Source: CAYVBJ01 sp964415185 (lineage in GTDB: Bacteria > Bacteroidota > Rhodothermia > Balneolales > Balneolaceae). From it: a DNA stretch of 12,841 bases. A program made the translations under genes and the position numbers. Positions within the stretch are counted from its first letter, which is position 1. Each line of letters begins with the position of its first letter. Positions 6,428-12,841 of the stretch are shown one piece after another. The notes beneath the pieces were generated by a model. It searched no databases. It was not told where the DNA came from and saw only the letters and a program-made list of their open reading frames with translations. The DNA lies in NCBI GenBank assembly GCA_964415185.1, contig CAYPZI010000080.1, positions 1 to 12,841 of the forward strand, read 5' to 3'.

Positions 6428-7933
6428 TTATAGGTTTAAAAATTTGGTTAATTCGGTCTTCCAGCGGTTGTACAAATCAGCATACAGGTTTTGCTTCTCT
6501 TTTTTAGGATGAAATGATCGAAGCATTTTCAGGCCTCTGAATGCTTCTTCCTCACCGGCATAAATCCCGGTTCCGATTCCTGCACCTCTTGCAGCTCCTG
6601 CGGCACCATTTGTATTGTAGAATTCCAAAACCGAGCCTGTGGTATTGACAAAAATTTCGCGAAACACGTCACTCAAAAAAAGGTTTGCACGGCCTGCTTT
6701 TACCTTATCCGGTGTAACACCCGTTTTCCGAAGGATATCAAAACCATAGGCAAGTGAAAATGCGATTCCCTCCTGCACCGCCCTGTAAATGTGGCTTTGC
6801 CCGTGCCTGTTGAAATTGAGTCCGAGGATATGAGCCCCGACATCCCTGTTTTCAAACATACGTTCGGCACCGTTACCGAATGGAAACACCAGAATTCCGT
6901 CCGACCCCGGCTGAACACCTGATGCCAGCCGGTTCATCCCGGCGTATTCAGGAGTTGATTCACCACCTGTTAACCTGCGGATCCAACTGTTTGCAATACC
7001 GGTTCCGTTTACACAAAGTAATACACCGTACCTTGGGTTTTCTTTTGCATGATTCACATGTAAAAAAGTATTCACCCTCGATTTCGGATCATACCCGGGT
7101 GATGATAAAACGCCGTAAATAACGCCCGATGTACCGGCGGTTGTTGCCGCTTCACCCGGATGCATCACATTCAGGGAAAACGCGTTGTTGGGCTGGTCAC
7201 CGGCCCGGTATGAGATTTTGATTCCTTTTCGGAGGCCAAGCACTGCGGCTGCTTCCTGAGTCAATTCGCCATGATCGCCAAAAGACTGGACCTGGTCAGG
7301 TATCAATTCCCTGCTTATGCCAAAGTATGAAAGCAATTTATCTGCAGGTTTCTCTTCTTTGTAATTCCACAAAATTCCTTCCGAAAGGCCGGATTTCGTA
7401 ATCGTTACACGGCCTGTCATTTTCATCGCGATATAATCACCCGGCAGCATTATTTTATAAATCCGATCGTAAACTTCCGGTTCATATTCCATCACCCATT
7501 TCAATTTGGAAGCCGTGAAATTACCCGGAGAATTCAAAAAATGAGAGAGGCAGTACTCCTCTCCTATCTCTTCAAAAGCCTTTTCCCCGATGGGTGCGGC
7601 CCGGCTGTCGCACCAGATAATCGAAGGCCGGACAGGCTCGAGGTTTTTATCAACCGTAACCAGCCCGTGCATTTGATAAGAAATACCGATTGCCCGTATA
7701 GAGCCGGGATCTGCCTCTGATTTTTTAAGGAGTGCAGCCGTCGATTTTTTAACATGCTCCCACCAGAGGTCCGGATGCTGCTCGGCCCATCCCGGTTTTT
7801 CTGCTAACATCTCCATTTCGGTGGCCGGTGACGTTGCCTCTGCCACACACTCTCCGGAATCAATGTTCAGCAGGGCAGCTTTCACCGATGAGCTGCCAAG
7901 GTCATATCCCAACAGGTATTGTTCCATTTGCAT
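6428..7933 (-). CDS. xylB: Xylulokinase (FGGY family)
   Basis: This kinase phosphorylates D-xylulose with ATP to D-xylulose 5-phosphate, which enters the pentose phosphate pathway. Its 501 residues match the FGGY family. The N-terminal ATPase motif YLLGYDLGSSSVKAALL (6-22) carries the phosphate-binding DLGSSS. PGWAEQHPDLWWEH (47-60), MHGLV (88-92) and WCDSRAA (107-113) are typical. The probable catalytic base is Asp246 in AGDQPNNA. The C-terminal domain has GTSG (267-270), PFGNGAER (351-358) and the NTNGAAGAARGAGIGTG stretch (440-456). The ATG at 7931-7933 gives MQMEQ; the internal ATG two codons later is an equally reasonable start. Being first in the pair, it is probably transcribed from the 158-bp gap upstream (7934-8091). 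Specificity is supported by the adjacent xylA, since FGGY kinases alone are hard to tell apart. Confidence 0.95.
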   Translation of the reverse strand: MQMEQYLLGYDLGSSSVKAALLNIDSGECVAEATSPATEMEMLAEKPGWAEQHPDLWWEHVKKSTAALLKKSEADPGSIRAIGISYQMHGLVTVDKNLEPVRPSIIWCDSRAAPIGEKAFEEIGEEYCLSHFLNSPGNFTASKLKWVMEYEPEVYDRIYKIMLPGDYIAMKMTGRVTITKSGLSEGILWNYKEEKPADKLLSYFGISRELIPDQVQSFGDHGELTQEAAAVLGLRKGIKISYRAGDQPNNAFSLNVMHPGEAATTAGTSGVIYGVLSSPGYDPKSRVNTFLHVNHAKENPRYGVLLCVNGTGIANSWIRRLTGGESTPEYAGMNRLASGVQPGSDGILVFPFGNGAERMFENRDVGAHILGLNFNRHGQSHIYRAVQEGIAFSLAYGFDILRKTGVTPDKVKAGRANLFLSDVFREIFVNTTGSVLEFYNTNGAAGAARGAGIGTGIYAGEEEAFRGLKMLRSFHPKKEKQNLYADLYNRWKTELTKFLNL

Positions 7934-7995
7934 GTGCCTAAATTAATTGCAAAATGAACAACGGGCAAAGGCAATTTTACGGTTGTGGTTTCTTA

Positions 7996-8049
7996 GCGCA
8001 TCATTGCGACCACTGCGGTTAAAAAAACTTTGATAACTGCAATGAGCGC
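7996..8049. repeat. Imperfect inverted repeat in the xylB upstream region
   Basis: GCGC-A-TCATTGC (7996-8007) pairs with GCAATGAGCGC (8039-8049): 7 bp, a one-base bulge (A8000), then 4 bp, around a 31-base loop that contains an A-run. It lies between the siroheme gene and xylB, about 60-140 bases upstream of the xylB ATG, where a promoter or operator would sit. It could equally be another dispersed intergenic repeat, because phrases such as TGCGGTTAAAAAAACTTTG are frequent in related genomes. No clear TAnnTTTG element is visible nearby. Confidence 0.35.
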
Positions 8050-8091
8050 CGTGTAACGCAAAGGGTTTTATAGAAAAGATAATATTCTTTT

Positions 8092-8811
8092 TTAGATCTG
8101 CCCCAAAAACTCCTTCACTCTTCTTCCGAACCTTGAAGCCAGCGACTTCTCCCGAGTTGGAAAAGCCCTGTGAAACACATCCTCTCCTACAATCTGTTTA
8201 GCGAGATTGTAAGCCTCATCCTTTTTCCCATCCTTAAAGAGATGTATCACATCCGAATCCACAACCCGGTACCACAAATCCTTTCTCGTGTCAAAATCAT
8301 CGTACACTTCCTTCATCGGGTCCCGCAGTTTTTGCATCATATCGAGAAATATCCCGTACTCTTCGCCAAATTCTTTTTCGAATCGCTGCCTGAGTCTCAC
8401 TGCCAGCGTAGGGGCTGCGCCGCTTGTGGAGATAGAGAGGGTCAGCGGCCCTCGTTTCACCATCGATCCAAACGTAAAGTTACAATGCGGAATATCATCC
8501 ATCACATTAACCAAAATTCCGCGCGATTCCGCTTCATCAAACACCTGACGGTTGATATCCCCTTCAAATTCAGCAACAATCACCATAAACGCTCCTTCTA
8601 AATCGCCTTCCCTGTATTTACGGGCGATCCATTCAAAGCTGCCGGTGTCTGCCATTTTCTTCAGGTTTCCGGTCAGCTCCGGGCTGATAACTGTCAGCCG
8701 GGCTTCAACTTCAAGCAGTTCATTTACCTTTCGTTCTGCCTCATGGTTGCCTCCGATGATTACCGTCTTCTTCTCATCCAGCCGGTTCAGATAAACAGGA
8801 TAAACTTTCAT
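8092..8811 (-). CDS. Precorrin-2 dehydrogenase / sirohydrochlorin ferrochelatase (Met8/CysG-N type)
   Basis: This enzyme carries out the last two steps of siroheme synthesis: NAD-dependent oxidation of precorrin-2 to sirohydrochlorin, then iron insertion. It has 239 residues. An N-terminal Rossmann-like domain starts MKVYPVYLNRLDEKKTVIIGG. VNVMDDIPHCNFTFGSMVKRG (split at 101-110 and 111-121) contains the conserved acidic pair Asp105/Asp106, expected to be catalytic. LSISTSGAAPTLAVRLRQ (125-142) is the family signature of the dimerisation and tetrapyrrole-binding region. The usual nucleotide loop GGGxVAxxK reads GGNHEAERK here (20-28), which is unusual. The enzyme is separate from SUMT, unlike the fused E. 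coli CysG. It lies downstream of cysH, but a 211-bp repeat-bearing gap may mean its own promoter. Its product is the cofactor of the sulfite reductase encoded upstream. Confidence 0.9.
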   Translation of the reverse strand: MKVYPVYLNRLDEKKTVIIGGNHEAERKVNELLEVEARLTVISPELTGNLKKMADTGSFEWIARKYREGDLEGAFMVIVAEFEGDINRQVFDEAESRGILVNVMDDIPHCNFTFGSMVKRGPLTLSISTSGAAPTLAVRLRQRFEKEFGEEYGIFLDMMQKLRDPMKEVYDDFDTRKDLWYRVVDSDVIHLFKDGKKDEAYNLAKQIVGEDVFHRAFPTREKSLASRFGRRVKEFLGQI

Positions 8812-8908
8812 GATTTGTTTTGAGATTTAGATTCTGTATTAAAGGGTTTCAACAAGTTTAGAGGAGTTTATATGTTATTATGTTTTTGATAAATCAAGTG
8901 AAAACGCA

Positions 8909-9017
8909 AAAGTGAAAAGGCAAAAAAAGCAAGTCAACCTCAAAGGTAAAAATCACATTTTAGCAGATTCCACTTTTTACTTTTGCGTTTTGCCTTTTCA
9001 CTTTTCACTTTTCACTT
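8909..9017. repeat. 17-bp perfect inverted repeat plus TTTTCAC heptad array
   Basis: AAAGTGAAAAGGCAAAA (8909-8925) is perfectly inverted as TTTTGCCTTTTCACTTT (8988-9004), with 62 bases between. The right arm continues into CTTTTCACTTTTCAC, giving three TTTTCAC heptads over about 8995-9015. Partial copies (ACGCAAAAGTG on the left, CACTTTTTACTTTTGCGT on the right) extend the similarity. The array occupies most of the gap between cysH and the siroheme gene. It may be a dispersed intergenic repeat or a transcript-end structure. No ORF fits it. Confidence 0.65.
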
Positions 9018-9022
9018 ATCTG

Positions 9023-9820
9023 TCAACTTCCCGTCTGCGCGGGCAAATGAATACCGCACTCCGTTTTTCCGGAATTTTTCCAGCGTCCGGCCCTTTCTTC
9101 TTCTCCATTTTCTACGTGCTGTGTACACGGCACACACCCAATGCTCGGGAATCCCTCGTCATGGAGTGGATTATAGGGCAGTTCGTGTTCCCGAATATAA
9201 TCCCACAACTGATCACCATTCCAGAAGGCAACCGGATTCAGCTTAATCACATCACATTCACTGTCATATTCAACAATCTCGGTTTTGCTGCGCGTACCGG
9301 ATTGATTTCTTCGTATACCGGTAATCCAGGCCGATTTATCGGCCAGGTATGCCCGCAACGGCCTCACTTTCCTGATAAAGCAACACCTGTTCGGGTTCTT
9401 GTTCCACAACTCATCACCGAAACGTTCAGCCTGTTCATCCAGCGAATATTCGGGCGTAATGCGCTGAATCCGGATGCCAAGTTTCTCCTGCAGGCGGTCT
9501 CGCAATTCGTACGTTTCCCTGAAGTGCAGGTTGGTGTCCAGGAAAAAAACCGGGGTTTGCAGACCGAGTTCGTGCAATCGATGAATCAGAAACACACCGG
9601 AGGGGCCAAAACCGGTTCCAAGCGTCATCTTTTTACCGAACATTTCATATCCCCATTTCAGCACTTCATCGGGATGTTCATTCCTGAATCCCGCATTCAG
9701 CTCACTGAGCCTTTCTTTACTCGTTTCCACCGGAGTTTTTTGAATCTTAAAATTCAATCCCGAATAGTCTACGTTATTATCACCCTGCATAACCGGAAAT
9801 GACTTCAGTTTTGTATTCAT
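9023..9820 (-). CDS. cysH: Adenylyl-sulfate (APS) reductase, thioredoxin-dependent, Fe-S type
   Basis: This enzyme reduces adenosine 5'-phosphosulfate to sulfite and AMP with thioredoxin as electron donor, in the cytoplasm. It has 265 residues. The PP-loop-like nucleotide fold shows MTLGTGFGPSGVFLIHRL (65-82) and FFLDTNLHFRETYEL (92-106). The cysteine pairs Cys146-Cys147 (NRCCFIRKVRPL) and Cys229-x2-Cys232 (GCVPC) are the [4Fe-4S] ligands that mark APS rather than PAPS reductases. The catalytic cysteine is Cys255 in KTECGIH near the C-terminus. The chosen start (9820) overlaps the end of the SUMT gene by 41 bases. An in-frame ATG ten codons later (9788-9790) would reduce this to 11 bases and is also plausible. 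Neither has a strong SD, so translational coupling is likely. Confidence 0.95.
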   Translation of the reverse strand: MNTKLKSFPVMQGDNNVDYSGLNFKIQKTPVETSKERLSELNAGFRNEHPDEVLKWGYEMFGKKMTLGTGFGPSGVFLIHRLHELGLQTPVFFLDTNLHFRETYELRDRLQEKLGIRIQRITPEYSLDEQAERFGDELWNKNPNRCCFIRKVRPLRAYLADKSAWITGIRRNQSGTRSKTEIVEYDSECDVIKLNPVAFWNGDQLWDYIREHELPYNPLHDEGFPSIGCVPCTQHVENGEEERAGRWKNSGKTECGIHLPAQTGS

Positions 9821-10622
9821 CTGCCAATTGAGTTTGTTTTAGGTTAAACCAGGCAAGGTCATTGCTCATGGATGCAAGATCACCAACCACAATGGTAGCC
9901 GGAGATGACATATTCTTTTTTTGTACGATTTCAGCAATGGATGCAAGGGTGCCCGTTACTACCTGCTGATCGCAATAGGTAGCCTTTTCAATGACCGACA
10001 CCGGCGTATCCGGCGAACGCCCGGATGCAATCAGTTTTTTGGAAATCAGGTGCAGGTTTCTCATTCCCATCAGGACGACCAGGGTATCGGCATGCACAAG
10101 ATGATCCCAGTTTTCGAAATCATAGGTTCCGGTAAGCGTATGGCCGGTCACCACGGTAAAAGAACGCCCCATATTCCGGTGCGTAAGCGGAATGCCGGCA
10201 TAAGCCGGTGCTGCTATTACGCTGCTGATTCCCGGTACAATCTCAAAAGGGATTTTTTCTGCCGCCAGGGCTTCACTCTCTTCTCCTCCCCTGCCAAAGA
10301 CGAAGGGATCGCCACCCTTTAGCCTGGCCACCGTTTTCCCTTCATTCGCTTTTGAAATCAGGATCCTGTTAATTCCATCTTGTGAGACTGAAGGTGATCC
10401 CGGTTTTTTCCCGACAAAAATGTGTTCCGATTCGGCCCTGCTTGCTGCAAGCAATTCCGGGTTTGCAAGCCTGTCATAAACTACCACATCGGCTGTTTCA
10501 AGAATTTTTCTGCCTTTTACGGTAATCAGGTCGGGGTCGCCGGGACCTGCACCAACCAGGTAAACTTTACCTGCCTTGTCACGCGAATCCCGGTTTGATG
10601 TTGTAATTTTATTTTTAATCAT
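9780..10622 (-). CDS. cobA: Uroporphyrinogen-III C-methyltransferase (SUMT)
   Basis: This enzyme methylates uroporphyrinogen III twice with S-adenosylmethionine to give precorrin-2, the branch to siroheme (and cobalamin). I start it at ATG 10620-10622, one base beyond the sulfite reductase stop, giving 280 residues. The open frame runs 32 codons further upstream, but that would overlap the sulfite reductase gene and yields basic, unconserved sequence. Motifs: VGAGPGDPDLITVKG (23-37, substrate/SAM loop), VARLKGGDPFVFGRGGEE (98-115), VPGISSVIAAPAYAGIPLTH (129-148) and TVVTGH near 156-161. The enzyme acts with the Met8-type protein encoded downstream to supply siroheme. It overlaps cysH at its 3' end, consistent with one transcript. 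Confidence 0.95.
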   Translation of the reverse strand: MIKNKITTSNRDSRDKAGKVYLVGAGPGDPDLITVKGRKILETADVVVYDRLANPELLAASRAESEHIFVGKKPGSPSVSQDGINRILISKANEGKTVARLKGGDPFVFGRGGEESEALAAEKIPFEIVPGISSVIAAPAYAGIPLTHRNMGRSFTVVTGHTLTGTYDFENWDHLVHADTLVVLMGMRNLHLISKKLIASGRSPDTPVSVIEKATYCDQQVVTGTLASIAEIVQKKNMSSPATIVVGDLASMSNDLAWFNLKQTQLADEYKTEVISGYAG

Positions 10623-10623
10623 G

Positions 10624-12300
10624 CTACACCAATTCTTCTTCAAATTGGCTGATTTCATTTCTTGCCCAGAAATCGCCGAATTTTTCACCGTTTTTCCTGT
10701 ACGACTTATAAATTTCAAGCAACGGCCTCACTTCCGGCACAAGATCTTCCGTACTGACAAGGTCTTTATATTCCTTATTCAGACGTGTTCCGGAAGCATC
10801 GCCACCGATAAAGACCGTGTATTTGTCAAGCGACCTGCCCACAAAAGCGATATCAGCTACGTAGGGCCTTGAGCAACCATTCGGGCAGCCGGTCATTCTG
10901 ACCGAGATTTTTTCATCTTCGAGTCCAAGATTAACAATCTCCTTTTCCAGGTCACGAATCACAGCCGGAAGAATCCGCTCCGATTCCGTAATGGCAAGTC
11001 CGCATGTAGGCAGTGCCGGGCATGCCATGGAATACCTGATCACATTCGAAATCTCTTCCGGTTTTTTTACACCATATGAAGCCAGAATTTTGGCAACTGC
11101 CTGCCTGTCTGATGATTCGATATCCGTAAGAAGAACATTGTGATTGGCTGTAAACCGGACACCCGGCCTGAATTGACCGACAACTTCCCGGAGTGCCGTT
11201 TTAAGCTTTATTTCTTCATCGTCCTTGATCCGCCCGTTCTCAACCGGCAGGCCATAGAACCACTTTCCGTCAGACTGTCGATTCCATCCGAGGTAAAGAT
11301 CCAGGTCGAACTCCGGAAGCTCTCTGAAAGGCTGCAGCGTGATACCGGTCCTGTTTTCAAGCTCGGATTTAAATTTTGGCATGCCCCACTCGTGTATCAG
11401 GTATTTCATGCGGGCCTGTTTCCGGTTCGTTCGATTACCGTAATCCCGCTGAATGGAAATAATGCCTTTTACGATTTCGAATACATCCTGTTTCTCAACA
11501 TATCCCAGATGATCCCCCAGGCGTGGAAATGTCTCCGGCTTTTTGTGATGCATGCCCATTCCGCCGCCCACAATCATATCAAAACCCTCGATCTCGTTAC
11601 TTTCGTCAAAAAAAGCAACCAGCCCGATATCCTGCGTGTAGAGGTCTACGCTGTTATCACCGGGGACGGAAACCGCCACCTTGAATTTGCGCGGAAGATA
11701 AGATTTGCTGTAGAGAGGCTCGTTCTCCTCCGTTTCTTCCTTGCCTGAGAAGACCTTATCGCCATCCAGCCAGATTTCGTGATAGGCGTTAGTGGCAGGA
11801 AGCAGCAGGTCGGACAGCTTATCTGCAAAAATCTGGACTTTTTCCTGTTTGCCGTCAATATCGGGTGCCGGTACCGACATCACATTTCTCACAACATCAC
11901 CACAGGCGGCAAGAGTGGTAATCAAGGCATTGTTGATTTCCTGAATGGTTTTTTTCAGGTCTTTTTTGATCACACCGTGAAGCTGAAAAGCCTGCCGGGT
12001 TGTAACCCGGATCGTATTATTGGTAAAATCGGAAGCGATGGTATCCAGCGCAAGATATTGCTCAGCCGTGATTTTACCTCCGGGTGTCCGGCCCCGGATC
12101 ATGAAGATCCAGTGCCGGTCACGTCCTTTCCGCAGGTCACGGTCATCCTGTTGATAGGTACCGTGAAATTTCAGCACCTGTATGGCCTCCTTGCCGAAGT
12201 TGGGCTGATCGTTATCAACCTCGGCATCCAGAGGGCCACGAAGATAATTGCTGTTTTCCTTTATAACTTCAATTTTGCTTTTCTTCGATTTGGTGCTCAT
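10624..12300 (-). CDS. cysI: Assimilatory sulfite reductase hemoprotein subunit (CysI-like)
   Basis: This enzyme reduces sulfite to sulfide by six electrons at a coupled siroheme and [4Fe-4S] centre. Its 558 residues are close to E. coli CysI (about 570), with which I can align long stretches from memory. Ferredoxin-like half 1 has IRVTTRQAFQLHGV (97-110). Then come PRKFKVAVSVPGDNSVDL (203-220), IVGGGMGMHH (243-252) and QRDYGNRTNRKQARMKYLI (284-302). Half 2 has FTANHNVLL (383-391). The cluster ligands are Cys427-x5-Cys433 (MACPALPTCGLA) and Cys472-x3-Cys476 (TGCPNGCSR); Cys476 is the likely siroheme bridge. No flavoprotein CysJ is adjacent, so the electron donor may be ferredoxin or a CysJ encoded elsewhere. 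A dissimilatory or nitrite role is less likely given the cysH neighbour. Confidence 0.95.
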   Translation of the reverse strand: MSTKSKKSKIEVIKENSNYLRGPLDAEVDNDQPNFGKEAIQVLKFHGTYQQDDRDLRKGRDRHWIFMIRGRTPGGKITAEQYLALDTIASDFTNNTIRVTTRQAFQLHGVIKKDLKKTIQEINNALITTLAACGDVVRNVMSVPAPDIDGKQEKVQIFADKLSDLLLPATNAYHEIWLDGDKVFSGKEETEENEPLYSKSYLPRKFKVAVSVPGDNSVDLYTQDIGLVAFFDESNEIEGFDMIVGGGMGMHHKKPETFPRLGDHLGYVEKQDVFEIVKGIISIQRDYGNRTNRKQARMKYLIHEWGMPKFKSELENRTGITLQPFRELPEFDLDLYLGWNRQSDGKWFYGLPVENGRIKDDEEIKLKTALREVVGQFRPGVRFTANHNVLLTDIESSDRQAVAKILASYGVKKPEEISNVIRYSMACPALPTCGLAITESERILPAVIRDLEKEIVNLGLEDEKISVRMTGCPNGCSRPYVADIAFVGRSLDKYTVFIGGDASGTRLNKEYKDLVSTEDLVPEVRPLLEIYKSYRKNGEKFGDFWARNEISQFEEELV

Positions 12301-12334
12301 TATAATTTAATGTTTTGGATGTTTAAATTTTTGT

Positions 12335-12841
12335 CTATCGCTCTATGGGTACCTCTATAAGGTTGCCCCATTCGGTCCATGACCCGTCATAATTTTTTAC
12401 ACCGGGATAACCGAGCAATTCGTTAAGAACAAACCATGAATGGGCCGACCTCTCACCGATCCGGCAATAGGCAATGATTTTTTTATCAGAAGTAATCCCC
12501 TCTCCTTCATACAGCTCTCGCAGCTCTTCTTCACTTTTAAATGTGCCGTCTTCATTCACGGCTTTTGACCACGGGATATTTTTAGCACCGGGAATATGTC
12601 CGGCTCGTTGTGAGAGTTCCTTCAAGCCGGGAGGTGCCAGAATTTTGCCTGTGAACTCATCAGGTGATCGAACATCCACAAGGCCGAAGGCATCATTTTC
12701 AAGTGTTTCAGCAACATCATCGCGGAAAGCGCGCAGCTCTTTGCGAATTTCACCGATTCTATAGCTGGTTTTTGGAAATTCAGGAACGTCGGTTACCAGT
12801 TCACGTCCTTCGGCTTCCCATTTTTTGCGTCCGCCGTCAAG
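12335..12841 (-). CDS. Thiosulfate sulfurtransferase / rhodanese (5' truncated at window edge)
   Basis: The frame is open to the last base of the window, so only the C-terminal 168 residues are visible and the true start lies outside. A GTG at 12677-12679 inside the frame is not a sensible start because conserved sequence continues upstream (LDGGRKKWEAEGRELVTD). The visible part is the end of a first rhodanese domain plus the whole second domain: LVDVRSPDEFTGK (54-66), RAGHIPGAKNIPW (79-91), the active-site loop YCRIGERSAHSWFVL (125-139, catalytic Cys126) and VKNYDGSWTEWGNL (148-161). The CRxGxR loop favours thiosulfate over mercaptopyruvate as substrate and recalls mycobacterial CysA-type rhodaneses. 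It is first of the visible sulfur genes, 34 bases before cysI. It may release sulfite from thiosulfate for that enzyme. Confidence 0.92.
   Translation of the reverse strand, partial: LDGGRKKWEAEGRELVTDVPEFPKTSYRIGEIRKELRAFRDDVAETLENDAFGLVDVRSPDEFTGKILAPPGLKELSQRAGHIPGAKNIPWSKAVNEDGTFKSEEELRELYEGEGITSDKKIIAYCRIGERSAHSWFVLNELLGYPGVKNYDGSWTEWGNLIEVPIER

Noticed and set aside
8074..8091. AAAAGA...TCTTTT inverted repeat as terminator of the siroheme gene
   Set aside because: The stem is six almost pure A-T pairs with no following U-tract on the minus strand, so it is too weak to call.
8912..9802. Long + strand open frame antisense to cysH
   Set aside because: It begins in the repeat-rich gap and runs opposite cysH, which has complete Fe-S and catalytic motifs. 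Its apparent coding is a by-product of the opposite strand.
10623..10718. 32-codon N-terminal extension of the SUMT gene
   Set aside because: It lies wholly inside the 3' end of the sulfite reductase gene and encodes basic, unconserved residues. The ATG at 10620-10622 sits directly after that gene's stop and gives the normal family length.
1..12841. tRNA, rRNA or known riboswitch
   Set aside because: No cloverleaf, rRNA-like stretch or recognisable riboswitch core (including SAM or cobalamin types near the sulfur and siroheme genes) was seen by eye.

Overview
The window has a moderate G+C content, few strong Shine-Dalgarno sites, signal-peptide-bearing S9 peptidases and DUF4440 proteins, and short phrase-like intergenic repeats. 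This suggests a marine or halophilic member of the Bacteroidota/Balneolota/Rhodothermota assemblage; a Balneola-like organism is my best guess, by general resemblance only.

Layout. (1) 1-74: the last codons of a + strand gene, possibly a TPR protein. (2) 75-385: a non-coding convergent junction packed with small REP-like palindromes and ending in a tandem repeat that contains the gntK stop codon. (3) 386-877 (-): gluconokinase, divergent from (4) 951-2987 (+), a secreted S9 prolyl-oligopeptidase-family peptidase. (5) 3047-4740 (+): a compact set of three genes: an unrecognised protein with a possible PH-like fold, a secreted NTF2-like/DUF4440 protein, and a membrane-anchored AsmA-like protein. 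(6) 4741-5091: a second convergent junction, holding a MITE-like element of about 229 bp with 17-bp imperfect terminal inverted repeats and internal hairpins. (7) 5092-7933 (-): a xylB-xylA pair encoding xylulokinase and xylose isomerase, which takes D-xylose to xylulose 5-phosphate. (8) 8092-12841 (-): an assimilatory sulfur and siroheme cluster, in transcription order rhodanese/thiosulfate sulfurtransferase (cut by the window edge), sulfite reductase hemoprotein, uroporphyrinogen-III methyltransferase, APS reductase (CysH with Fe-S cysteines), then after a repeat-bearing 211-bp gap the precorrin-2 dehydrogenase/sirohydrochlorin ferrochelatase.

The sulfur cluster is coherent. CysH reduces APS to sulfite, and sulfite reductase takes sulfite to sulfide using siroheme. 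SUMT plus the Met8-type enzyme make that siroheme from uroporphyrinogen III. The rhodanese could release further sulfite from thiosulfate. No reductase partner (CysJ), ATP sulfurylase or transporter lies in the window.

I found no convincing new defence or mobile gene system. The least explained items are the MITE-like element at 4817-5045, the REP-like cluster at 79-240, the inverted and tandem repeat between cysH and the siroheme gene, and the three-gene 3047-4740 cluster.
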